From Halopelagius fulvigenes (lineage in GTDB: Archaea > Halobacteriota > Halobacteria > Halobacteriales > Haloferacaceae): a DNA stretch of 64,000 nucleotides. The position numbers and the translations under genes are program-made. The stretch is from positions 298,845 through 362,844 of the forward strand of contig NZ_JBHSXH010000011.1 in the NCBI RefSeq assembly GCF_042662625.1. Direction: 5' to 3'. The notes under the pieces are model-generated. The model saw only the letters and a program-made list of their open reading frames with translations. It searched no databases and was not told the DNA's origin. How positions within the stretch are numbered: the first letter of the stretch is position 1; every line of letters starts with the position of its first letter. Shown here piece after piece: positions 41,785-50,146 of the stretch.

Positions 41785-42915
41785 TCAGTTCAGGCGGTTC
41801 GCCTCGACGAACTCCCAGTCGAACTCGTAGCCGAGTCCGGGCGACTGCGGCATCTCAACCACGCCGTCGTCGTCTACCTCGTCGGGGAGTTCCTCCAGTT
41901 CGGGGAAGTACGTCTCGTAGTCGTGCTTCGGGTGGAGCAGTCCCCGTTCGTAGTACCGACCGGGGAACGCCATCGTCCCGAGGAGTTGGAGGTTCGGCGC
42001 GTCGCGGCCGTGTATCTCGCACTCGACGTTGAACGACTCGCAGAGGCCGATAGCCTTCAGGGCGGGCGTGATACCGCCCGTGTCGAAGACGCCGACGCGG
42101 ACGATGTCGCAGATGTCACGCTTTATCCACTCGGCGCGGGTGTGCATCCGCCCTTCGGCCGTCTCCGGGCCGACGACGGCGAGGTCGAGTTCGTTCGACA
42201 ACCACTCGTAGGAGGACATGGAGTGTTCGTCCATCGGTTCCTCTATCCACCGGAAGTCGAGTTCTTCGAGGGCCTTCCCGATCTCCTTGGCCTCCGAGCG
42301 ACTGTAGAAGTGGTGCGCGTCGAGCATCAGGTCCACGTCGTCGCCGACGCGTTCGCGGACGGCGCGGCACGCCTCGATGTCGCGTTCGGGGCTCTCGCCG
42401 AACGGTGGCATCCACGTGTGGAGTTTGACCGCCTGATACCCCTCCTCGACCAGTTCCTCGGCGAAGTCGGCGTACGCCTCGGGCGTCCCGAGTCCCTCGG
42501 GGTCGTCGTCGCCGACCATCGTACTCCCATAGGCCGGCACCTCGTCGCGCGCCGCGCCGATCAGTTGGTAGACGGGGAGTCCGGCGTGCTTGCCCGCCAC
42601 GTCCCACAGGGCGCAGTCGATGGCCGCCACACGCTTGTCGGTGAGCAGTCCCTTGTTCAACCGCTCGGCGCGACAGAGTCGCTGCCAGAGTTCCTCGCGG
42701 TAGAGGGGGTTCTCCCCGACGAGGTGGCGCTTCGCGAACTCGTTGGCCTCCGGGTGGCCGCCGCGGCAGTAGCCGTCCGGACCGCCCTCGACGACGATGT
42801 GCGTTATCGTCCTCGTCGTCTCGGTGGGCGGTCCGGGGTGGCCGTGGCCCTTCTCGTCGGCCTCGACGTGAGAGGCGCAGCTAAACCGGATAGTACGGAC
42901 GTCGGTGATTTCCAT
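41785..42915 (-). CDS. Enolase-superfamily sugar-acid dehydratase (mandelate racemase/muconate lactonizing type)
   Basis: This 376-residue protein has an N-terminal capping domain and a modified TIM barrel. The active-site K-x-H is K164-L-H166 in QAVKLHTW. The three metal ligands are D199 in LMLDAHH, E225 or E226 in WIEEPMDE, and E251 in GPETAEG. H302 in EIHGRD is the expected general acid. K-x-H at that site occurs in acid-sugar dehydratases, which remove water from aldonates or aldarates to give 2-keto-3-deoxy acids. It lies next to the sulfatase, GH28-like enzyme and SMP-30 lactonase, so a uronate-derived aldarate or aldonate is a likely substrate. The start at 42915 (MEITDVRTIRF) is the normal first strand; the open frame continues upstream without homology. 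Confidence 0.88.
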   Translation of the reverse strand: MEITDVRTIRFSCASHVEADEKGHGHPGPPTETTRTITHIVVEGGPDGYCRGGHPEANEFAKRHLVGENPLYREELWQRLCRAERLNKGLLTDKRVAAIDCALWDVAGKHAGLPVYQLIGAARDEVPAYGSTMVGDDDPEGLGTPEAYADFAEELVEEGYQAVKLHTWMPPFGESPERDIEACRAVRERVGDDVDLMLDAHHFYSRSEAKEIGKALEELDFRWIEEPMDEHSMSSYEWLSNELDLAVVGPETAEGRMHTRAEWIKRDICDIVRVGVFDTGGITPALKAIGLCESFNVECEIHGRDAPNLQLLGTMAFPGRYYERGLLHPKHDYETYFPELEELPDEVDDDGVVEMPQSPGLGYEFDWEFVEANRLN

Positions 42916-42974
42916 CGATGGCGTGACATCCGCTAGCGGCGGTAATAAAATTACGGCAGAGCGACGAGTTGCAC

Positions 42975-44423
42975 TCAGTCGAGAACGTCGCTCGGGGAGT
43001 CGGGGTACGGTTCCCGGACGAGACGCCCCATATCGAGTCGGCGGTAGGGGTGCCGCTTGAGGGTGCCGTTCTCCAGGTAGTCGGTTCGGCCGTCCGCCGC
43101 CAACTTCCGCGCCGCCGTCTCCCGCAGATCGGCCGTCTTCTCGGGACGTTCGTCGGACAGGTCGTCGCGTTCGTCGGGGTCGGCGGAGAGGTCGAACAAC
43201 TGCTCCCGCCCGCCGTTGGCCATGAACACGTACTTCCACTCGCCCTCGCGGACCATCGTCGTGAAGTTCGGCGCGAGGCCGGGCGTCTCGTGGTACCCGT
43301 GCAGTCGGTCTCGCGGGTCGGCGTCGCCCGCGAGCATCCCGAGGAGGTCGACTCCCTCCCGCAGGTCCGGGTCCCCCGCCGCCGTCGTGGCGACGCCGAA
43401 CAGGTCCGCGAGAGAGACGAGTTCGTCGTTTCGCGTCCCACGCGGCAACTCCGCGGGCCAACTGAGGAGGAACGGAATCCGGCAGGACGCCTCGAAGAAC
43501 GACGACTTCTCCCACCCGCGGTGGTCGCCGAGGAGTTCGCCGTGGTCCGAGAAGAAGCAGACGAGCGTGTTCTCGGCGTCGTCGCGGGCCTCCACGGCGT
43601 CCAGCAGTCGCCCGACGTGGCGGTCCACCTCCGAGATCATCCCGTAGTAGTGCGCCTTGATGACGCGGGCGGTGGTCTCGTCGACGCCGTCCTCGCGCGC
43701 CGTCCAGAAGTGGTAGTTCTGGGCCGGAATCTTCTCGTCCGCGTGGTCGACCGTCCGGTCGCCGCGGACGGGGCCGGGCAGTCGGTCGGGGTCGTACATC
43801 CGGTCGAACGGCGGCGACGGCGCGAAGGGCGGGTGCGGCGGTTCGTAGGAGACGAGGCCGAAGAACGGGCCGTCCTCGCCGACGAGTTCAACCGCCCGGT
43901 CGGTCATCCACGCCTCGTAGTTCGACTCCGGCGGGAGGTGGTTCTGCTGGGGGAGGTGGACCATCGCGCCCTCGCGGGCGGTGGTCTTGACCTCGTGGCC
44001 GGTGTCCTCGCGGTACGCCTCGACGCTGAGGCGGGTGTCGTACCCCAAGTCGATGTCGCGCGGGTGGGCGTGGTACTTCCCGACGAGGAACGTCCGGTAC
44101 CCCCGTTCGCCCATCGCCCGGGCGAGGAACGGGCCGCACCGGTCTTCGAGGTGGCGGGCGTCTCGCTTCTCGTTCCCGAGGAAGTCCGTCGTCGTCGCCT
44201 CGCACCCCGTCCGGATCGTGTGTCTGGCGGGGATGCAGATGGGGTCCGGCGAGTAGGCGTCGGTGAAGGAGACGCCCCGTTCGACCAGACGGTCGATGTT
44301 GGGGGTGTGGATTCGCGCGTTTCCGAGGGCGCGGACGGTGTCGTATCGCTGTTGGTCCGTCATCACGAAGAGGACGTTAGGCTTGCCTGCGGACACCCGC
44401 GTCAGTTCGACCACCGGTATCAT
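42975..44423 (-). CDS. Type I sulfatase (Cys-type)
   Basis: The 482-residue protein has the sulfatase signature C63-I-P-A-R67 followed by HTIRTG (C/S-x-P-x-R), in which the Cys is turned into formylglycine. Early metal-ligand Asp is in VMTDQQR (residues 20-26), with DHGELLGDH later. The choice of Cys means an FGE-type maturation enzyme is needed, and none is seen in the window. There is no signal peptide, so the sulfatase acts inside, on imported sulfated oligosaccharides. Its start is 30 bases from the divergent GH28-like gene, so promoters overlap and both are probably switched together. Confidence 0.88.
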   Translation of the reverse strand: MIPVVELTRVSAGKPNVLFVMTDQQRYDTVRALGNARIHTPNIDRLVERGVSFTDAYSPDPICIPARHTIRTGCEATTTDFLGNEKRDARHLEDRCGPFLARAMGERGYRTFLVGKYHAHPRDIDLGYDTRLSVEAYREDTGHEVKTTAREGAMVHLPQQNHLPPESNYEAWMTDRAVELVGEDGPFFGLVSYEPPHPPFAPSPPFDRMYDPDRLPGPVRGDRTVDHADEKIPAQNYHFWTAREDGVDETTARVIKAHYYGMISEVDRHVGRLLDAVEARDDAENTLVCFFSDHGELLGDHRGWEKSSFFEASCRIPFLLSWPAELPRGTRNDELVSLADLFGVATTAAGDPDLREGVDLLGMLAGDADPRDRLHGYHETPGLAPNFTTMVREGEWKYVFMANGGREQLFDLSADPDERDDLSDERPEKTADLRETAARKLAADGRTDYLENGTLKRHPYRRLDMGRLVREPYPDSPSDVLD

Positions 44424-44453
44424 AAAGGCGCGGCCGGGTGTCTCGACGAGTAC

Positions 44454-46073
44454 ATGTCACCCGCAGCGAGTGCGTACGACGTGACGGAGTACGGCGACCC
44501 GGACGACGGCGTCCACACCGACGCGTTCCGAGGCGCGATAGACGCCTGCGCGGACGCCGGCGGCGGCACCGTCGTCGTTCCGAGCGGCGAGTACACGACG
44601 GGGACGATTCGCCTGCGGAGCGACGTGACGCTCCACTTGGAGGCGGGCGCGGTGGTTCGCCCGGCGACGGAGGAGTCCGCGTTCACGTCGAAGCACATCG
44701 GCCCGGACGGCGAACGCGTGTTCCTCCTCGCGGAGGACGCCGAGAACGTCACCATCGCCGGCGAGGGCGAGTTCGACGGCCGCGGCACGGAGTTCATGCG
44801 GATGGACACGCCGATTCAGGGCCACTCCAACGAGAGCGCGAGCCACCCCCTCGTCTCGAACGGCCCGCACGAGGCGCGACAGGGACAGCGATACCTCGCC
44901 CGGAGCGACGGCACCGAGGGGTGGCCCGTCGCGAAGCCCGACTTCAGGCCGGGGCCGATGTTCCGATTTAACCACTGCACGGACGTGACGGTGCGGGACG
45001 TGACGCTCCGCGACATGCCCGCGTGGACGCTGAGTTTCCACGGGTCCGAGGAGATAGACGTGCTCGGGGTGGACATCCTCAACCACATGCTCATTCCGAA
45101 CTGCGACGGCATCCACATCGGCGACAGTCGGAACGTCCACGTCTCCGACTGCACCATCCGGTCGTGCGACGACTGCATCACGTTCGGCGCGCGCCCCGAC
45201 GTGGAGACGACGTGCGAGGGCGTCACCGTCACGAACTGCACGCTCTCCTCCAGCGCTTGCGCCATCAAGTTCGGGTCGGGCACCGACGACACCATCCGCG
45301 ACTGCGTGTTTCAGAACATCGTCGTGCAGGGCTCGAACCGAGGGCTCGGCATCCAACACCGCGACTCGGGCGACTTGGAGAACGTGCTGTTCACCGACGT
45401 CGTCATCGACTCGAACCTGCTCCCCGGCCCGTGGTGGGGGAAGGGCGAACCCATCCACGTCTCCTCCGTCCCCCGCGACGAGGACACCGAACTCGGCGCG
45501 ATTCGCAACGTCCGCTTCGAGAACGTCGTCGCCCGGAGCGAGAATGGCGCACTCGTCTACGGTGCCGAGGGGTCCGACATCGAGAACGTGACGTTCGACG
45601 ACGTGCGCATCGAACTCACCGGGAGCGAGAACGCCGAACTCGTCGGCGGGAACTTCGACCTGCAACCCACGTCGGTGCTGCCGCCCATCTTCGAACACGA
45701 CATCGCGGGCGTCCACGTCGAGAACGTCCGGAACGTGACGATGCGCGACGTGGAACTCTCGTGGGCCGACGACCTGCCGGGGTACTATCGGGACGGACTG
45801 GCCTGCTCGAACGTCGAGGGAGTGCTCGTGGACGGGTTCGTCGGCAGACAGGCCCACCGCGGGGAAGACGGGAGCGACGGCGCGGCGATTCGCCTCTCGG
45901 ACGCCCGCGACGTCACCGTCCGGGACTCGCGCGCCGCCGATGGCACGACGACGTTCCTCGCCCTCGACGGCACGGAGGACGAACGCCTGCTGACGAACAA
46001 CGACCTACTCGACGCGGAGGACCCCGGCGACGTCGAGCGGTTCGCGACGTCGGGCAACGCCCCCTCGCTGTAA
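44454..46073 (+). CDS. GH28-like polygalacturonase-family protein
   Basis: The 539-residue protein is a parallel beta-helix enzyme related to GH28 polygalacturonases. It starts AYDVTEYGDPDDGVHTDAFR, the typical GH28 opening. The catalytic NxD is N216-C-D218 in PNCDGIHIGDS and the DD pair is D239-D240 in CDDCITFGA. The usual GHG histidine segment is replaced (ACAIKFGSGT), so the cleavage site or substrate may differ from classic polygalacturonase. No signal peptide is visible, which points to breakdown of oligomers inside the cell. The ATG at 44454 is the first acidic residue context; the frame upstream is antisense to the sulfatase. Confidence 0.82.
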   Translation: MSPAASAYDVTEYGDPDDGVHTDAFRGAIDACADAGGGTVVVPSGEYTTGTIRLRSDVTLHLEAGAVVRPATEESAFTSKHIGPDGERVFLLAEDAENVTIAGEGEFDGRGTEFMRMDTPIQGHSNESASHPLVSNGPHEARQGQRYLARSDGTEGWPVAKPDFRPGPMFRFNHCTDVTVRDVTLRDMPAWTLSFHGSEEIDVLGVDILNHMLIPNCDGIHIGDSRNVHVSDCTIRSCDDCITFGARPDVETTCEGVTVTNCTLSSSACAIKFGSGTDDTIRDCVFQNIVVQGSNRGLGIQHRDSGDLENVLFTDVVIDSNLLPGPWWGKGEPIHVSSVPRDEDTELGAIRNVRFENVVARSENGALVYGAEGSDIENVTFDDVRIELTGSENAELVGGNFDLQPTSVLPPIFEHDIAGVHVENVRNVTMRDVELSWADDLPGYYRDGLACSNVEGVLVDGFVGRQAHRGEDGSDGAAIRLSDARDVTVRDSRAADGTTTFLALDGTEDERLLTNNDLLDAEDPGDVERFATSGNAPSL

Positions 46074-46142
46074 TCGACCGCGGCGGACGGCGACCGAGTC
46101 CGACGGAGCGGTGGTTTTTTTCGTCGCCTGCGGCGAGGTACG

Positions 46143-46266
46143 ACCGATGTAGCAGCGGTCACGTTGGCGGAGGCCGAGTCGACGCTCGACGCCGCGGAGG
46201 AGAGAGCCGAGGAGGTGGACCTGAACACGAACCTCGCGGTGAGGAACAGCGGCGTCTGCCCCTTTT
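46143..46266 (+). pseudogene. Fragment of a GlcG/HbpS-like (heme-binding protein family) gene
   Basis: In one plus-strand frame the stretch reads VTLAEAESTLDAAEERA and then EEVDLNTNLAV, which looks like the first helix and strand of the GlcG/HbpS family (AEA..ALDAAEARAEELG...IAV). The match stops where the family's VDAGG motif should be (here RNSGVC). No start codon is in frame nearby. It appears to be a truncated relic. Confidence 0.35.
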
Positions 46267-46275
46267 CCCGTCGTT

Positions 46276-47133
46276 TCAGAACCGCTCGAACCCCGTGAGG
46301 TCCGTCTCCGCGCGGTGGAGACTACCCGTCATGTCGGCCACGTAGAGGTCGGTGCGGGCCGGGCCGCCGAACGTGCAGTTCGTCGGTCGATTCTCCGGGA
46401 ACGGGTGGCGCGCGAGTATCTCGCCCGAAGGCGAGAAGACGTACACCGACGGTCCGGGTCCGCTCTTCTCCCACCCGGCGCAGGCGACGACGTTCCCCTC
46501 CTCGGTGAGGGTCATCCCGTCGATGCCGCGGTGGTCGCCGAAGTCGTGGAGCACCTCGCACTCGCCGAGGGACCCGTCCGGGAGAACCTCGTAGGCCCGC
46601 AGGTCGCAGTCTTGGTCCGAACCGTACGTGCACTCGGCGACGTAGAGTCGCGACTCGTCGGGCGAGAGCAAGATCCCGTTCGGCCGGTCCATCTCGTCGG
46701 TCAGGTGGACGAGGTCCCACCCCGAGTCGGTCCGTTCGGCCCGGTACACCGACGTGTGACCGAGTTCGACCCGTCCCACGTCGTCTGGGTCCGTGAACCA
46801 GATGTCCCCCTCGCGGTCGACTTCCAAGTCGTTCGGGCCGTTCAGCGGCGTCCCCTCGAACTTGTCTACGACTACCCTCGTCGGGTCGTCGGGCGAGAGC
46901 GCCGCGATTCGGTGCCCCTCCGCCTCGCAGGCGTAGAGGGTTCCGTCGCGCCCCTCGTGGAGACCAACCGCACCCGCCGTCTCGTCGATGTACACCTCCG
47001 TCGCGTCCGTCTCGGGGTCGTATTCGAGAACTCGGTTCCGCCGAATCTCGGTGAATCGAACGGCCGTGCCCGTCCAGACGGGGCCCTCGGTTGCCTCGCG
47101 GGGGCCGGAAACCCGCTCGAACGTCCATGACAT
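46276..47133 (-). CDS. SMP-30/gluconolactonase-family lactonase
   Basis: The 285-residue protein is a six-bladed propeller of the SMP-30/gluconolactonase/LRE family. E16 in REATEGPVW, N98-D100 in LNGPNDLEVD, N148 in DRPNGILLS and D201 in RGIDGMTL are the positions expected to bind the metal. Such enzymes open sugar lactones to the acid; in haloarchaeal oxidative sugar pathways they follow the sugar dehydrogenase. With the uronate-dehydrogenase-like SDR at 31619 and the dehydratase at 41785 it completes a lactone step. The ATG at 47133 (MSWTFERVSG) was chosen; the longer frame to 47502 is non-acidic. Confidence 0.87.
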   Translation of the reverse strand: MSWTFERVSGPREATEGPVWTGTAVRFTEIRRNRVLEYDPETDATEVYIDETAGAVGLHEGRDGTLYACEAEGHRIAALSPDDPTRVVVDKFEGTPLNGPNDLEVDREGDIWFTDPDDVGRVELGHTSVYRAERTDSGWDLVHLTDEMDRPNGILLSPDESRLYVAECTYGSDQDCDLRAYEVLPDGSLGECEVLHDFGDHRGIDGMTLTEEGNVVACAGWEKSGPGPSVYVFSPSGEILARHPFPENRPTNCTFGGPARTDLYVADMTGSLHRAETDLTGFERF

Positions 47134-47393
47134 CGTGTCCACGTCTCCGCTCGGACACATAAATCCGCTCGCTCCCGAGATCGGTGATTCGGGCGACGAG
47201 CGTCCGCCCCGCCCAATCTTCGACTCCCGTCGGTACTTCGGGAATCGATGCGGCCGGTGTTCGTCCAATAAATTACGTCCATTCTCGGTAGGATGAGAGC
47301 ACAGATTCGACCCCGGAACGGCGCGAGAAGCGAGTTGCCGACACCGAGGACTGAGGGGTACGAATAAGTCGAGGTCGCCGCGTACTCGTTCGT

Positions 47394-47912
47394 ATGGAAA
47401 TCCGCCGCCTCCCCGCCGACGAGGCCGCCGTCCGTCGCTACGTCGAGGAACTGTGGCTTCCCTACCACCGCCACCTCGAAGCGACCGTCGATGCCCACGC
47501 ACTCGCCGACGATATCGACCTCGTCGCCGAGGAGGCCGAGTTCCGGCTGGATCTGCTCGAAACCGAGCACCACCGAACCTGGGTCGCCGTCGAGGGGACC
47601 GGTGAGCGTTCGAAGGGCGGCCTCGACGGCGAACTCGTCGGTTTCGTCACCGCCGACGTAGACGAGTCGCCGACCGTCTTCGACCGCCCGGACCGACTGG
47701 TCGTCGGCGATATCTACGTCCGCGGGCCGTACCGCGGGAGGGGCCTCGCCCGCGAGTTTATCGACCGCGTCGCAGAGCGTGCGCGAGAGATCGGGTGTTC
47801 GGAGCTCGCACTCGACGTCCACGTCGATAACGAGCGTGCGCTCTCCGCGTACGAAGCGCTCGGCTTCCGGACGGAACGCCGTCAGATGACGGTCGGCGTG
47901 GACGAGTTGTGA
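47394..47912 (+). CDS. GNAT-family N-acetyltransferase
   Basis: The 172-residue protein is a GNAT acetyltransferase. The acetyl-CoA pyrophosphate loop is visible as VRGPYRGRGLAREF (about residues 108-121), with the R/Q-x-x-G-x-G/A pattern, and the C-terminal strand has ALDVHVDNERALSAYEALGF. The acceptor substrate cannot be deduced. It is a single gene with a TATA-like string about 25 bases before its ATG, and it does not appear to be linked to the sugar cluster. Confidence 0.85.
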   Translation: MEIRRLPADEAAVRRYVEELWLPYHRHLEATVDAHALADDIDLVAEEAEFRLDLLETEHHRTWVAVEGTGERSKGGLDGELVGFVTADVDESPTVFDRPDRLVVGDIYVRGPYRGRGLAREFIDRVAERAREIGCSELALDVHVDNERALSAYEALGFRTERRQMTVGVDEL

Positions 47913-48059
47913 GTCGGTCTCGGTACCGCTTCGGAGGTACCGAGGTCCGCTCTCGAACGTCATTTCGAATGTAAGTGATCGTAATTTCGAGGGTGCCTCT
48001 GTCGTCTGCGTCGGCGTTCGAGTCGTCCGGCTTACCGGTTCACGCCGTACTCGCGGCGC

Positions 48060-48437
48060 TCACCGGTCCACGCCCGTCGCCTCGATTTGGACGGCGGCGC
48101 TGTTCGGGAGTGCGCCGACGCCGACGACGGTCATCGACGGCCGTCGCCCGTCGAAGAACTCCTCGTAGGCCGACTCCACCTCCGGGAGTCGGTCCATCTT
48201 CGTGAGGTACACCGTCGTCCGCATGATGTCGTCGGCTTCGACGTCGGACTCCGCGGCGACGGCGGTGACCCGGTCGAGTGCGGCCATCGTCTGTTCTTTC
48301 ACGCCGCGCCGCAACGCCGTCCGTTCGTCAGGGGTCTGCCCGTCGAAGAAGACCAGTTGGAGTCCTCGCTTTCGGACGCCGTAGCCGCCGAGTGCGCTCA
48401 ATCTATCGCTTTCGTGTCGAGTTACGTTCTTCTGCAT
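48060..48437 (-). CDS. RidA-family (YjgF/YER057c/UK114) protein
   Basis: The 125-residue protein has the chorismate mutase-like fold of the RidA family. Its ending RPSMTVVGVGALPNSAAVQIE matches the family's RPARTxVxVxxLPxxAxVEIE, but the Arg that binds the substrate carboxylate in active RidA imine deaminases (in the PAR segment) is Met here. It is therefore unlikely to be a standard imine deaminase. The ATG at 48437 gives the usual size. The open frame extends to 48629 with a Ser/Thr/Pro-rich stretch that could be an extra N-terminus but is not favoured. Confidence 0.72.
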   Translation of the reverse strand: MQKNVTRHESDRLSALGGYGVRKRGLQLVFFDGQTPDERTALRRGVKEQTMAALDRVTAVAAESDVEADDIMRTTVYLTKMDRLPEVESAYEEFFDGRRPSMTVVGVGALPNSAAVQIEATGVDR

Positions 48438-48759
48438 GTATCTATGGGTCGAATGTTCCGGCGTCGTGCCGCGCTCGTCGTTCGAGGGGTTCGTCGTACC
48501 GTCGGACGACGACCGAATCGTCCCGAGCGTCGCAGTGCGTGCGGCGTCCGCCGAGGGCGGTGTCTCTCCCGGTTCGGCCGCCGCGCGTTCGCCGGGACGT
48601 TCGGTGTCGCTCATCGTGCTACCCATCACATCGTCGGACGGTCACGGGCTTGCGAGTACCGTTGGCTATAGCTAGGTTCGGTTTCGGAGGAGGTACAAAC
48701 GGCCAAATTCGGTCACTTTTCATCCGTACGCCCCCTGAGAGTAGATTAGCAGAAACTAG
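48438..48759. other. Divergent intergenic region
   Basis: The 322-base gap lies between the RidA-family gene and the HTH regulator. It must hold both promoters. No repeats or RNA gene are seen. Confidence 0.4.
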
Positions 48760-49509
48760 ATGCCTTCCCAAAGCCAGTCAGCCGACCAGATGCGCGAGTT
48801 CGAGTTCATCGTCCACTTCGAGGACGGGAGCGACGATCTGATGGACGTCTTCGCGGAGTATCCGACGCTCACGATGCGGTCGTCGGTCTGCACCTCGACG
48901 GAGCGCACGATGTGGCGCATCGACCACGCGCGCGGCCCGAGCGAAGGGCTCGAACGACTCGACGATATCTTCTTAGACGAGTCGCGGTGCAACGAGTGCC
49001 TCGACGTTCCGAACTGCCACACGCACCGCGAGTACCACGTCCTCGACCGGAAGGCCAACTCCCGGACGGTGTACACCTACCGCGACGAGGTTCACCGCTG
49101 TCACTCGATTCCGCACCACGTCGTAAACCACGTCGGCGACGGCGTCGTCTTCGAGTCGCGGCGCGCCGGGCGGGAGTACCGGTGGCGCATCCTCTACCCC
49201 GGCGACCAGCCCATCGGCGAGCTCTACTCGGCCATCGAGGAGAACCTGCGCGACGGCCTCCACCTCAAGGTGTCCCACTTGAGTCGCGCGGGCAACTGGG
49301 ACACCGAGTCGCAGGTGGCCGCCGAACTCTCGCCCGCCCACTGGGAGACGCTGGAGACGGCGGTCGAACGCGGGTACTACTCCCGTCCCAGAGAGGTGAC
49401 CGTCGCCGACCTCGCGGAGCTGCTCGATACGCCGCGTTCGACCGTCCAGTACCGCCTGCGGACCGCAGAGGACCTCATCGTCCGGCGGTTCGTCGAGTCG
49501 TCGCTGTGA
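48760..49509 (+). CDS. Bacterio-opsin activator-type (HTH_10) regulator
   Basis: The 249-residue protein ends with the HTH_10 domain common in haloarchaea: LETAVERGYYSRPREVTVAD, then the recognition segment LLDTPRSTVQYRLRTAEDLI. The N-terminal half is a sensor domain of unknown ligand, with a Cys/His-rich stretch (ESRCNECLDVPNCHTHREYH, about residues 73-92) that could bind a metal or sense redox. Such proteins regulate single operons, often neighbours. The membrane protein gene downstream is 119 bases away on the same strand. Confidence 0.88.
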   Translation: MPSQSQSADQMREFEFIVHFEDGSDDLMDVFAEYPTLTMRSSVCTSTERTMWRIDHARGPSEGLERLDDIFLDESRCNECLDVPNCHTHREYHVLDRKANSRTVYTYRDEVHRCHSIPHHVVNHVGDGVVFESRRAGREYRWRILYPGDQPIGELYSAIEENLRDGLHLKVSHLSRAGNWDTESQVAAELSPAHWETLETAVERGYYSRPREVTVADLAELLDTPRSTVQYRLRTAEDLIVRRFVESSL

Positions 49510-49628
49510 GAGCGGCCCCCTCTCACCACCGCACCTCGACGGAATCGTTCGTTCTCGGGCGGTCGATCCGTCGATACCGCCGTTTTCGGGCCACAGAATT
49601 CAAGGAAATTCCGTGCGATGCCGGACGC

Positions 49629-50021
49629 ATGACTACCGAGACGACGAACGAAACCGAGGGCGCGCCGTCCACGCTCGGTCGCTTGCTGTTCGCGGCGGGC
49701 GTCGGCTCTCTCGCCGTCGATACGTTCCGCAACCTCGAAGGGCAGATAGCGTACGCGGAGTCCAAGGACGTGCCGAACGCGGAGACGATGGTGCCGTTCA
49801 CGGGCGGGATGCTCGCGTTCGGGAGTCTCGGCATCGCCCTGTGGCGACTGCCGACGCTCTCTGCGGGCGCGGTGGCGACGTTCCTCGCGGGCGTCACGCC
49901 GGTGATGCACGACTACTGGAACGCCGACGAGGACGAGCGCAGTTCCCAGAAAATCGCGTTCATGAAGAACCTCTCGCTGTTCGGCGCGGCCCTCGTCTTC
50001 CTTCGCGAAGCGCGGAAGTAA
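49629..50021 (+). CDS. Small membrane protein, DoxX-like
   Basis: The 130-residue protein has about four hydrophobic segments, beginning LGRLLFAAGVGSLAVDTF, then MVPFTGGMLAFGSLGIALW. This size and layout resemble DoxX/YphA-type membrane proteins of haloarchaea. The ATG at 49629 was chosen; the longer open frame overlaps the HTH gene out of frame. A function in the membrane redox chain is known for some DoxX relatives but cannot be shown here. Confidence 0.65.
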   Translation: MTTETTNETEGAPSTLGRLLFAAGVGSLAVDTFRNLEGQIAYAESKDVPNAETMVPFTGGMLAFGSLGIALWRLPTLSAGAVATFLAGVTPVMHDYWNADEDERSSQKIAFMKNLSLFGAALVFLREARK

Positions 50022-50146
50022 CGCTCACCTTCTCGCTCAGGGTCAGAGGGGTTCGCCGGGGAGGTGTTCCCCGGCGGAACGGACACCCGCGAAAGAAACG
50101 CCTCCGAGAGGCTACCGTTATCACCTCGCGGAACCGACCCTCTCCG

